The notes: generated by a model from the sequence alone, not told the origin. Counted from the stretch's first letter, positions 1-7,507 are shown. The stretch: DNA of 10,400 nt from Ruminococcaceae bacterium UBA866 (GCA_002295325.1 DBGA01000026.1:77967-88366), one strand, 5' to 3'. Made by a program: numbers and translations.

Positions 1-156
1 AAAGCAGCTGCCGATACCCAACTTAAGGATGAAAAACTATCCAAAATTGAAGTTTCAGATTTTGAAATCAAAAGAGAATTTAATTTTGTATACCTAAAAA
101 ACAGCGTCCATGAAGATGAATATTTAAAATGGTTTGACCTCTTTGGGTCGTGTTGA
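1..156 (+). CDS. C-terminal end of a probable LysR-family transcriptional regulator (5' part outside window)
   Basis: The plus strand is open from base 1 to a TGA at 154-156, giving 51 residues. The fragment has a KLSKIEV stretch, then KREFNFVYLKN, then an amphipathic end with WFDLF. This resembles the last beta-strand and helix of the LysR substrate-binding domain, where family members read roughly 'R.f.lvy.k' before a final helix containing F-x-x-F. The DNA-binding half is not in the window, so the family call rests on a short tail and is tentative. The gene converges on the minus-strand operon; about 100 bases containing a terminator separate the two stop codons. A regulator beside an exopolysaccharide operon could control it, but convergent orientation alone does not show that. 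Confidence 0.55.
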   Translation, partial: KAAADTQLKDEKLSKIEVSDFEIKREFNFVYLKNSVHEDEYLKWFDLFGSC

Positions 157-189
157 ACATATAATTGATAGATGACAGATAAAAAATAA

Positions 190-232
190 AAGTATACCCA
201 CAAAGGGCACAAATCCCCTTGTGGGTATACTT
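190..232 (-). terminator. Rho-independent terminator of the minus-strand operon
   Basis: An inverted repeat pairs 190-207 (AAGTATACCCACAAAGGG) with 215-232 (CCCCTTGTGGGTATACTT) around a 7-base loop. The stem is 18 base pairs with one A-C mismatch. Read on the minus strand, the stem is followed by TTTATTTTTT (from 190 down to about 181), a typical U-tract. On the plus strand the stem is followed by AGGCTGTC, with no U-tract, so it mainly serves the leftward operon. It begins 24 bases past the GH5 stop codon, marking the end of the transcription unit. Confidence 0.9.
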
Positions 233-256
233 AGGCTGTCTATGAAAAGAAGGTTG

Positions 257-1402
257 TTACTTTTGAACTAGTGTTTTGACAATCTTGGGATGTTCCCACT
301 TCAAAGTATACCTATTAAGCAGCTTATATCTACCCTTTTCATCTTCTTTACTTCCTTCATCCCACCAAATACACATAATTTTCTTTTCTCTCGCCGCTGA
401 TACATAATAATTTGTCCATTCTAAGCGAGACTCAAGATTGTTTTTATCAACCGCACCAAACTCACTTATAATTACCGGTATCCCTTTACGGATAAAATTC
501 TGATAAAGCCTATCAAAAACTTGATCTATCTTTTGTGTGTCTTTTTTATTATCTTTGCTCCATATACTTGTGCCATCTGCTTTCATTGTAAATTCATACG
601 GAACATATTCATGAATCGAGATGATTATGCGCTCATCCTTAGGTAGTTTAAAATCATCCAACGCTTCCTCATCTGATGAATTGCAATATGGTGCGACCAT
701 AAGGTAGCGGTTTGCATTTTGGCTATGAGATGTACGTATTACATTTACAAAAGCTGCATTTAAGTTATTTAAAACTGCCCTTGCTTCTTTCGTTCCAGCA
801 TTCCATTCAAATTCGGTGTCAAACAATCGTGGCTCATTCATAGCCTCAAATATTAAACGTTCATCATAACTTGCAAAGTGCTGTGCTATTTGTAGCCATG
901 TTGAGTGCAAAACCTTCTCGGCATTTTCTTCATTTTCATAAGTTAGCATAAACCACTTGTCGTGATGAACATCAATAATTGCATACATATCATTATCAAT
1001 AACATAATCAACGACCTCTTGTACCCTGTACATCCATTTTTCATCAATGATACCATTCTCGTCCATATGCTCGTACCATGTTATCGGAATTCTAACTGTG
1101 TTAAACCCACTAGCCTTTACTACATCAATCATCGCTTTAGTTGTAAGAGGATTCCCCCAAAATAGCTCATAAACTTCTGGTAGAGCATTGATCTCACCCT
1201 TACCGCTAACATCAAGGGAATTCCCTAAATTCCAGCCAGCCCCCATGTTCTTTACAAACCGAATACCTTCGGACTTTTTATATGTATAGATTTTTGAACA
1301 AGCTATCCATAGTAAAACAATAAAAACAACAACAATCATACGGCGCCTTTTAGACGAAGTCCATCTCTTTGATCTCGTCTGCTTTCGTCGGCTTCGTTTC
1401 AT
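257..1402 (-). CDS. ccsZ: Membrane-anchored GH5 endoglucanase (cellulase), CcsZ-like
   Basis: Predicted extracytoplasmic glycoside hydrolase family 5 enzyme that cuts beta-1,4-glucan, probably editing the cellulose made by the upstream synthase. The 381 residues begin with a very basic tail (12 K/R in the first 21) and one hydrophobic helix (about 22-35), giving an inside-to-outside anchor. The (beta/alpha)8 barrel follows. Visible family landmarks are WNLGN (57-61), VRIP with R104, H146-H147, N189-E190-P191 with the acid/base E190, H264-E265-Y266, ISEFG with the nucleophile E314, and W347-W348. All catalytic residues are intact. C35 lies in WIAC; W at -3 is off the lipobox consensus, so I favour a transmembrane anchor. 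The ATG at 1402 overlaps ccsA by 53 nt and has AGGAGG 12 nt upstream. An internal Met22 (1339) with a weak AAAGG is an alternative, but it would remove the basic residues that precede the helix. Last gene of the operon. Confidence 0.92.
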   Translation of the reverse strand: MKRSRRKQTRSKRWTSSKRRRMIVVVFIVLLWIACSKIYTYKKSEGIRFVKNMGAGWNLGNSLDVSGKGEINALPEVYELFWGNPLTTKAMIDVVKASGFNTVRIPITWYEHMDENGIIDEKWMYRVQEVVDYVIDNDMYAIIDVHHDKWFMLTYENEENAEKVLHSTWLQIAQHFASYDERLIFEAMNEPRLFDTEFEWNAGTKEARAVLNNLNAAFVNVIRTSHSQNANRYLMVAPYCNSSDEEALDDFKLPKDERIIISIHEYVPYEFTMKADGTSIWSKDNKKDTQKIDQVFDRLYQNFIRKGIPVIISEFGAVDKNNLESRLEWTNYYVSAAREKKIMCIWWDEGSKEDEKGRYKLLNRYTLKWEHPKIVKTLVQK

Positions 1403-3653
1403 CTAACAACATTTCCTCCTCGGGTTTCGTATTTCTTGCCCCTTCAATCCATTCCTCTAACAGTTGTCTGGTTTCGCTATCCGAATGCAATTCATTATAG
1501 TTTTGAACCGCATATAATTCAATATCTCCACCAATTGTCCGTTCATACTTACAATCTAGTTCCAATCCGTCTACTAATTTCAATTGCATTTTTCTAGGTT
1601 TTCCAGCTATATTCACTGCTATAAATTTATAGTTAAAGTTCAAAATATGTATTGATGCGCCTTGTTTCGTGGTAAGATTGATATTCATATCTATTCTAGG
1701 CAGTCTTCTATTTTCATAAAAAGTTTCAGCTGTCCTATTGGTAATGTTGAGCCTTAAGTCATCGAAACTACTAAGGGAATTTACTAAATTAACAGGCAAT
1801 GTTGGAGCTCTGTCGTATATTATTTGTAAATAATCTTTATATGAGTCACACATATCAGTTATTTTAAAAGCATATTTCCATCCACCTTGAATTTTCCCAA
1901 CATGGACAATCCTGGCCCTGAACTTTGCATAGTATCTATCTGTTTTCAATTCGATATCAACATCATTTTCATCATCAATAATGATAGGTTTATCTAAAAC
2001 AACCGAAATCCCTGTTTCAGAAAAGTCTTTTGTTTTACATATAATTTGTGTAAATGTATCCTGTATCACACAGTCAATCGGCACATTTACCCTTTCTCGA
2101 GTGCGTCTAAACACTCTTCCTTGCACAAAAAAGATTGACATAACCAAACCGAATAAATTAGCAATCAGCCAAAACATAACAACGATTGGATTTAAACTTC
2201 CGCTCTGGAAAATGAAACGTATGCAGTTTAAAATACCGATTACAGATAAGACAATTAAAACTAGAAACGGAATTGAGTATAGTCCATTTTTTCCTTTTTC
2301 GTTTTCAACCTTATCTTTATTTGTGACTTTAAACTTTCTAAGGGTAATGCCGACTGTTTCTAATAATACCGGAAATATCATAAACGGAAACAGTAGCGTT
2401 TCGTACACGGTCGTCCATTTCTTTGTGCGAATATTTTGACTTAACATTTTCAATGTTATGTTGCTAACAAGATACATGGGTAACCAAAATATCAAAACTT
2501 CTATTAAAGTACATTTTACAACAACATAACCAAATGTGGCAAAAAGAATTGGGGACATAATATAAATGAATTGCTTGATTGGTGTATACCAATACCAAAC
2601 TGATGCTAAATAATTAATTTTTTGTCCAAAGGTTAACTTCGAGGTAAAGGCAATGTTTAGCTTCCTACCTGTAGAAATTACACCCCTTGCCCAACGAACA
2701 CGTTGTTGAATTAAACTCTTGAGGTCTGTAGGAGATAATCCTGATGCCAAAACCTCATTAATTGCATAACAAACATACCCCTTTTTTTGAAGCAGAATTC
2801 CTGTTGCAAAATCCTCTGTAATTGCCTCAGTAAAAAATCCACCAATATCAACCAAACCAGCCCTTGATAGCAATGTATTTGAGCCTCCATAAATAACACT
2901 GTTTGTTTTGTTTCTGGAGACTTGGATATCTTTATAAAAATAATCTTGCTCGTTGGGTATTCTGTTTTCAGAAAAAAGGTTAAACTGGAACAAGTCTGGA
3001 TTGTAGAAACTTTGTGGCGTCTGAACAAAACCAAGTTTAATCTTATCTTTTTCTTTTGCTGTTTTATTTTTAATTTCTATATCAACAAAATATGGAACTG
3101 TTTTCATTAGAAAATCATGGGTAGGTATCATATCGGCATCGAATGTTGCAATTAGCGGAGATGATGTAACCAGCATTGCGTGATTTAGATTTCCGGCTTT
3201 TGCACCTTTATTATCTTCTCTATCAATGTAGTTAACGCCCATTTCCTCAGCTAGCTTTCGTACCTCAAGCCTTCTGCTGTCATCACATAAATAGATGTGA
3301 ACCTTTCTTTTATCCGGATAGTCCATATGCAAACACCCATTTACTGTTTTAAATAGCAGCTCACATGGTTCACTATAGGTTGCAATATAAACATCTACAT
3401 CAGGATATAATTCTAGTGGAACCGTAGGAGTAGGATAGCTTTCAATCTTGTGCATATTGAAATAATGCACACCCGCTTCAAGTGCACCTAGTACCTCTAC
3501 GACAATCAAAGAGATACCTGCAAAGAGTGATATCCACCCAAATTCAATTGGTATTGTGTAGAAAATTCTCCAAATTAAATAAATAACTGTGACTATAATA
3601 TTAAGTATCAACCAAATTCTATTTTTATGCTGCTTAATGTTAAATTTCGACAT
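1350..3653 (-). CDS. ccsA: Cellulose synthase catalytic subunit (GT2) with c-di-GMP-binding PilZ domain, BcsA/CcsA-like
   Basis: Processive inner-membrane glycosyltransferase that polymerises UDP-glucose into beta-1,4-glucan and threads it across the membrane. In 767 residues: two N-terminal helices (about 13-33 and 38-58); a cytosolic GT2 domain (about 82-335) with D124-D125, the DxD motif D172-A-D174, T279-E280-D281 containing the catalytic base Asp, and Q317-x-x-R320-W321; then about five or six helices between 345 and 512. The gating-loop motif FxVTxK is present as F441-K-V-T-N-K446. The PilZ domain (about 515-612) retains both c-di-GMP signatures, R517-x-x-x-R521 and D543-x-S-x-x-G548, so c-di-GMP activation is expected. 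A further region (about 640-738) resembles a second, degenerate PilZ fold. The gene starts 38 nt after the hydrolase gene, behind an AAGGGA-like site. No BcsB partner is visible. Alginate or hyaluronan synthases are less likely because the QRVRW, FxVTxK and PilZ combination is typical of BcsA. Confidence 0.93.
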   Translation of the reverse strand: MSKFNIKQHKNRIWLILNIIVTVIYLIWRIFYTIPIEFGWISLFAGISLIVVEVLGALEAGVHYFNMHKIESYPTPTVPLELYPDVDVYIATYSEPCELLFKTVNGCLHMDYPDKRKVHIYLCDDSRRLEVRKLAEEMGVNYIDREDNKGAKAGNLNHAMLVTSSPLIATFDADMIPTHDFLMKTVPYFVDIEIKNKTAKEKDKIKLGFVQTPQSFYNPDLFQFNLFSENRIPNEQDYFYKDIQVSRNKTNSVIYGGSNTLLSRAGLVDIGGFFTEAITEDFATGILLQKKGYVCYAINEVLASGLSPTDLKSLIQQRVRWARGVISTGRKLNIAFTSKLTFGQKINYLASVWYWYTPIKQFIYIMSPILFATFGYVVVKCTLIEVLIFWLPMYLVSNITLKMLSQNIRTKKWTTVYETLLFPFMIFPVLLETVGITLRKFKVTNKDKVENEKGKNGLYSIPFLVLIVLSVIGILNCIRFIFQSGSLNPIVVMFWLIANLFGLVMSIFFVQGRVFRRTRERVNVPIDCVIQDTFTQIICKTKDFSETGISVVLDKPIIIDDENDVDIELKTDRYYAKFRARIVHVGKIQGGWKYAFKITDMCDSYKDYLQIIYDRAPTLPVNLVNSLSSFDDLRLNITNRTAETFYENRRLPRIDMNINLTTKQGASIHILNFNYKFIAVNIAGKPRKMQLKLVDGLELDCKYERTIGGDIELYAVQNYNELHSDSETRQLLEEWIEGARNTKPEEEMLLDETKPTKADEIKEMDFV
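1415..1420 (-). promoter_or_regulatory. Ribosome binding site deciding the GH5 start
   Basis: AGGAGG on the minus strand lies inside the 3' end of ccsA, 12 nt upstream of the ATG at 1402. The same bases encode Glu codons of ccsA (within E-E-E), so the match may be partly a by-product of that coding. The spacing is long, but this is the best Shine-Dalgarno match available for any GH5 start. Confidence 0.55.
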
Positions 3654-3691
3654 TTAGGCTTTTCTTCCCTTCTTATGATAAAATCAGTTAC

Positions 3692-4528
3692 TTACGGGGT
3701 ATCGCTTATCATATCCCCATTACTATAAAAATTTATATTCCCTGTTCCCGTATAAAAGACTTGTGTTTTTATATCTTCACAGGTTTTCTTTATGATTTCA
3801 TCAGCGTCTGCTCCGGTTATTACAGCATAAGTCGGTGAGATTGCTCTGATAAATTGCTCCGAATTAGTATTAGAACGGCCATGATGCGGTATCTTACAAA
3901 GTTGAATATTATTCCAATCAACTAACATCAACTCTTCAAGCCTCTTTTTCTCGGCATCACCTGTAAACAGCATATTGACCTTACCGTGTTTCACTAGAGT
4001 TGTTAATGAGTAATTATTATCCTTCTCATAATGTTTCTCCAGTGGTGGATATACAAGTATTTTCATCTCCCCTACTGAAAACTCTCGGGTTAACATCGGA
4101 TATATGATACGTATATCCTCCAACTTTGCTTTTTCATTTAGCGCGTTCAGATTTTTATTAGCTTTAGGATAATAAGGTTCTATTATGTTTTTTACTTTAA
4201 AGTTATCTAAAATTCCTAACGCACCACCGATATGGTCTTTATCGGGATGAGTTAAAATTAAGTACTCAATATCGGTTACATCTTTTTCTTTTAAATAGTC
4301 CATAATTTTCTGTTCATCTTGCTGTGTGCCTGTATCAATCAGAACATTGGTTTTGCCTTGTTGGATAAGGATACAATCCGAGTCCTCTGTAAGCTCTAAA
4401 AATGAAATTTCTACTGGTGTTCCTTTTGAAATATCCTTTGTATTTTGTAGCTGAACCATCCAATATGCAAAAAATAAAATTGCTATGAAAATAACCCAAC
4501 CAAATACATTCATTATTTTTCTATGCAC
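3692..4528 (-). CDS. Membrane-anchored metallo-beta-lactamase-fold hydrolase (ComEC C-terminal type)
   Basis: Predicted two-metal hydrolase tethered to the outer face of the membrane. The 278 residues start with a hydrophobic anchor (about 8-25), followed by a complete MBL fold: D65 in LIDTG, the metal-binding HxDxDH as H94-P-D-K-D-H99 followed by IGG, F188-T-G-D191-A-E, and H215-H216-G in KIPHHGRSN. The order and spacing match the hydrolase domain at the end of the competence protein ComEC and its stand-alone relatives, which act on phosphodiesters. The competence membrane domain is absent, so DNA uptake is not implied. It sits between the acetyltransferase pair and the cellulose synthase, 27 nt after the former and 38 nt before the latter, so a role in the polysaccharide pathway is likely, but its substrate is unknown. 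The start is GTG at 4528, chosen for a well-placed GGAGG. An ATG at 4513 lacks such a site. Confidence 0.85.
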   Translation of the reverse strand: MHRKIMNVFGWVIFIAILFFAYWMVQLQNTKDISKGTPVEISFLELTEDSDCILIQQGKTNVLIDTGTQQDEQKIMDYLKEKDVTDIEYLILTHPDKDHIGGALGILDNFKVKNIIEPYYPKANKNLNALNEKAKLEDIRIIYPMLTREFSVGEMKILVYPPLEKHYEKDNNYSLTTLVKHGKVNMLFTGDAEKKRLEELMLVDWNNIQLCKIPHHGRSNTNSEQFIRAISPTYAVITGADADEIIKKTCEDIKTQVFYTGTGNINFYSNGDMISDTP

Positions 4529-4535
4529 CAGAAAA

Positions 4536-4540
4536 CCTCC
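4536..4540 (-). promoter_or_regulatory. Ribosome binding site for the GTG-started hydrolase gene
   Basis: GGAGG on the minus strand with a 7-nt spacer (TTTTCTG) before the GTG at 4526-4528. This near-ideal placement supports the GTG over the ATG five codons later. Confidence 0.75.
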
Positions 4541-4555
4541 ATATTCTTATTGATA

Positions 4556-5791
4556 TCACTCACTTTTATTTTCACTTTTATAAAAAGTAAATGCTTCTTC
4601 TTTGATATTATGCGGATACAGTTCAATGAATATATAATCAAATTCATTGTTCTCCAAGTACTCATCAATATCTATCGGATTCGATGTAGCCAAGGGCCAA
4701 ATCATATGTATTTCGCTGGTTAATGATGACAAAAACGAAAGTGTCGGGGAGAAAAAAGAATCTCGTATACACAAAATTTTAGGACCATTCGGATTGTTAT
4801 TATTTGTAATCTTATCCCAAGGATTGATTGTTTCAATATAAGTGTCATATTTTGAAATGGAATAAACTTTTTTAGAGGACAGCAGGTCAAGTTGCAATAT
4901 TGATTCCTCAAAACTGCCTGTTTTCATCTTTTTATCCCCATCAAGATCTTGTGCTTCCCAGGTTAAGTCTGTCTTAAATTTAGGGGTAATCAGCGTAAAA
5001 TCATCTAATCCACTATAATTTATTCCTGAACCTCGTCCCATAGAGCCAAGCATACTTTGAGGATAATAATATGTGTCATAATTATTTAAATCACGATAAA
5101 AGCCATCTGGGTCAAGCTGTACGCCATATCTGCTTTCCATATCCTCCACTATGGCACAAAACCCAATAAAGGCAGCTTCTACTGTCCAGTGATGGTCTGT
5201 TTTATAGAAAAGCTTTTCATAAGGCAACCCTGATTCGAGTATCGGCTTGCGTAAATCCAATGTAGGGACACCATTATTATGCAGGTATGTCAAAAACTCG
5301 TCTTGTGTCGTATTTGTATCATTTGCTGGAAAGCCATTATCGAACTGCGAAAAACCTTCTGTGTATTTGTCGGGAGGATTTATAAATAGAGTTTTAGTGC
5401 CTTTTTTTTCGGCGCTCTCTTTTAATCTACGCACCTGCTTTGCATACTGCATTAAGCGAGCATCGTCCTCTTTATAAAAGCTTGTGTAGTTTAAAAATCC
5501 ATTTTCGTCCTTTGCATAACTAAAATTGTCTATTTCATTTTTGTCCATCAATTCTTGAATATAGCCATATGCCTCAACAAGATTGATCTTGCCCAGTAAT
5601 TCTCCATTAATTGTATTTGTGACTTTACTAATCAGCGTCTTAATATCATTTTTCTCTGTAAATTTACTATACTTATTGATAGTTGTGCTAAGCTCATCAA
5701 ATTGATACACAAAATTGGCAATGCCAAATCCAAACAATATGCATAGAAACACAACTGCAAATATGTACTTTTTCATAAAGAAATGCTTCAT
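4556..5791 (-). CDS. ccsI: DHHW/AlgX-like SGNH-fold O-acetyltransferase, membrane anchored
   Basis: Predicted extracytoplasmic enzyme that places acetyl groups on the glucan, taking them from the neighbouring MBOAT protein. The 411 residues have an N-terminal anchor (about 8-27), then an SGNH-like domain. The diagnostic motif is YKTDHHWT with D199, H200, H201 and W202, equivalent to the Asp-x-His-Trp of AlgX/AlgJ and the signature that names the DHHW family. The nucleophile is probably S345 in I-R-D-S-F, in the position of the AlgX Ser. The Ser-His-Asp triad is therefore intact. No carbohydrate-binding module is evident. The ATG at 5791 has AGGGGG 7 nt upstream, in a 19-nt gap after the MBOAT stop, so the two genes are tightly coupled. 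The symbol follows the ccsH/ccsI scheme used for the clostridial acetylated-cellulose locus; orthology is inferred from fold and context. Confidence 0.88.
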   Translation of the reverse strand: MKHFFMKKYIFAVVFLCILFGFGIANFVYQFDELSTTINKYSKFTEKNDIKTLISKVTNTINGELLGKINLVEAYGYIQELMDKNEIDNFSYAKDENGFLNYTSFYKEDDARLMQYAKQVRRLKESAEKKGTKTLFINPPDKYTEGFSQFDNGFPANDTNTTQDEFLTYLHNNGVPTLDLRKPILESGLPYEKLFYKTDHHWTVEAAFIGFCAIVEDMESRYGVQLDPDGFYRDLNNYDTYYYPQSMLGSMGRGSGINYSGLDDFTLITPKFKTDLTWEAQDLDGDKKMKTGSFEESILQLDLLSSKKVYSISKYDTYIETINPWDKITNNNNPNGPKILCIRDSFFSPTLSFLSSLTSEIHMIWPLATSNPIDIDEYLENNEFDYIFIELYPHNIKEEAFTFYKSENKSE

Positions 5792-5810
5792 ATGCCTGCC
5801 CCCTATAAAA

Positions 5811-7253
5811 CTAAAAATTATAATAGATAAATGGACTATATGTGCCTCTTGCTAAGTAAATAATGCAAATTACAAATAACCCTGTCATTGCAATCGGATA
5901 GGCAATGTTATACACAGTGCCTACTAAAGACATCTTGCGTTCTAATAGCAGCCGATTTATATTCATTGCTATTGGAGTGCTTAATATAACACCTAAAACT
6001 AACCACAATCCATTCTCTTTTATAAACACAAGGGCTAATTCACTATAAAACCCATTTTTATTAAGTCCAAACATATTAAGGAAGTATTGTCCTGCTTGAT
6101 ATAAATCATTGGCTCGAAAAACAACCCAGCCAAATATTACGATTAGCATTGTATAGGTGTTCATTATGAATGAGTTTATATTCTTTTCATGGTAACGTAA
6201 AAACCGCTCCGCTAAGATGAAGATAAAATTCCACATTCCCCAAACTAAGAATGTCCAATTGGCTCCATGCCAAATACCTGTTAATAACCATACAACAAAA
6301 AGATTGCGAACCATTTTATCTTTACTTTCAACCCTTGAACCACCCATAGGAAAATATACATAATCCCTAAACCAAGTAGACAATGAAATATGCCATCTCC
6401 GCCAAAATTCTGTCATAGACTTTGAAATATATGGATAATTAAAGTTTTCACCAAACTTAAATCCAAACATTAAGCCAAGCCCAATTGCCATGTCCGAATA
6501 TGCAGAAAAGTCAAAAAATATTTGCAATGTATAAGCGATCGCACCTAGCCACGCAAGCATCACAGGTACTTCGTAGGATTGTTGCCCAATCGTTGACCAG
6601 TTGAAGATGTTATCCGCCATAATGGCAAAATTATTAGCCAATAACATTTTTTTCCCTAAACCCGTTACAAAACGACAGGATCCCACAGAAACTTTTTTCC
6701 AACTGGAAGTGCGATTCCTAATCTGATCGGCAACATCATTGTATTGAATAATCGGGCCTGCTATTAATTGTGGAAAAAATGCAATATATAGCCCAACGTA
6801 AAACGCACTTTTTTCCGCTTTTGTCTTACCCATATAAACATCAATAACATAAGATAAAGCTTGGAAGGTAAAAAACGAAATACCAATTGGTAGTGAAATT
6901 TTTGTAGCTGATAAAAATTCGCTCCCAAATACTTGATTGATATTTTCTACCATAAAGTTTAAGTATTTGAATACAAATAATATGCCAATATTCAGACAAC
7001 ACGCCACAATAAGGATTGCTTTTGTCTTTTTCTTGTTTGCACGACTTTTCTCTATTAGGTTCCCAAGTAATGTATTAAACCCAATTGAGAGCAACATAAT
7101 GATAAGATTTTTGGGTTCTCCCCATGCATAAAAGAAAATACTGGTGAAAAAAAGCCATATATTCTGCGCCAATCGTGAAAAACTCAATAGGTAGTAAACC
7201 AGCAGTACAACCGGCAAAAAGTAAAATAAAAAATCTATGCTTGAAAATAACAT
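5811..7253 (-). CDS. ccsH: AlgI-like MBOAT polysaccharide O-acetyltransferase
   Basis: Polytopic membrane-bound O-acyltransferase that moves acetyl groups across the membrane for polysaccharide acetylation, as AlgI, PatA and WssH do. The 480 residues are the usual AlgI length and form about eleven hydrophobic segments. Family landmarks are LPIGISFFTFQ (121-131), IAGPIIQY (164-171), the cytosolic signature E282-F-W-R-R-W-H288 through FRDYVYFPMGGS, and L324-T-G-I-W-H329-G containing the invariant catalytic His329. The protein ends at F475-I-Y-Y-N-F480, matching the FxYxxF C-terminal pattern known from DltX. The start at 7253 has GGGAG 7 nt upstream. It follows a 75-residue membrane protein by 26 nt and precedes its SGNH partner by 19 nt. 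DltB is less likely, because no dltA or dltC is seen and the SGNH partner is of AlgX type. Confidence 0.94.
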   Translation of the reverse strand: MLFSSIDFLFYFLPVVLLVYYLLSFSRLAQNIWLFFTSIFFYAWGEPKNLIIMLLSIGFNTLLGNLIEKSRANKKKTKAILIVACCLNIGILFVFKYLNFMVENINQVFGSEFLSATKISLPIGISFFTFQALSYVIDVYMGKTKAEKSAFYVGLYIAFFPQLIAGPIIQYNDVADQIRNRTSSWKKVSVGSCRFVTGLGKKMLLANNFAIMADNIFNWSTIGQQSYEVPVMLAWLGAIAYTLQIFFDFSAYSDMAIGLGLMFGFKFGENFNYPYISKSMTEFWRRWHISLSTWFRDYVYFPMGGSRVESKDKMVRNLFVVWLLTGIWHGANWTFLVWGMWNFIFILAERFLRYHEKNINSFIMNTYTMLIVIFGWVVFRANDLYQAGQYFLNMFGLNKNGFYSELALVFIKENGLWLVLGVILSTPIAMNINRLLLERKMSLVGTVYNIAYPIAMTGLFVICIIYLARGTYSPFIYYNF

Positions 7254-7279
7254 TTGTCTTCTCCCACCAACAAAAGCTG

Positions 7280-7507
7280 TTAATCTTTTTTGTTTTTATA
7301 ATAAAAATAACTTAGTAATATACCCAATAAGCAAACACAAAAACCGATTCTAAAAAACCATATCCAAAAAGGTGTGTTAATGCTTTGCAAAAAGTAGCTC
7401 ACATCTTCCAACTTTTCTGGTATTTTTATTGCATAAACAGTAGATGTAAATGAACAAGCAATTAAAACAAGAAAGTGTATTACGATTGCCATTCTATACT
7501 TTTTCAT
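7280..7507 (-). CDS. Small exported or membrane protein of unknown function
   Basis: I do not recognise this 75-residue protein. It has a basic start (MKKYR), a hydrophobic segment (about 6-20) and a plausible signal-peptidase site after V-Y-A26, then about 20 residues facing outward, a second hydrophobic helix (about 47-67) and a basic tail ending YKNKKD. It is therefore either a cleaved single-pass protein or a two-helix protein with both ends inside. The translation signal is good: AAGGTG (7516-7521) with an 8-nt spacer before the ATG. It lies 45 nt after the CotH gene and 26 nt before the MBOAT gene, which argues that it is real. Small membrane partners accompany other MBOAT systems (DltX beside DltB), but this protein's own tail lacks FxYxxF; that motif is on the MBOAT protein instead. 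An assembly or scaffold role is conjecture. Confidence 0.78.
   Translation of the reverse strand: MKKYRMAIVIHFLVLIACSFTSTVYAIKIPEKLEDVSYFLQSINTPFWIWFFRIGFCVCLLGILLSYFYYKNKKD

Noticed and set aside
257..1402. Lipoprotein reading of the GH5 enzyme through C35
   Set aside because: The residues before the Cys are W-I-A, with Trp at -3 where Leu is expected; a plain signal anchor explains the N-terminus better, though the lipoprotein option is not excluded.
1981..2439. Plus-strand open frame of 152 codons inside the cellulose synthase gene
   Set aside because: It is antisense to conserved membrane and PilZ coding sequence, shows no recognisable domain, and has no convincing ribosome binding site; it is a by-product of the real frame.
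2711..3034. Minus-strand 107-codon frame inside the cellulose synthase gene
   Set aside because: It lies out of frame across the GT2 catalytic motifs, which are fully intact in the main frame, so it indicates neither a frameshift nor a separate gene.
3692..4528. Competence gene comEC
   Set aside because: Only the MBL hydrolase domain with one anchor helix is present; the ComEC membrane channel domain is absent and the neighbours are polysaccharide genes.
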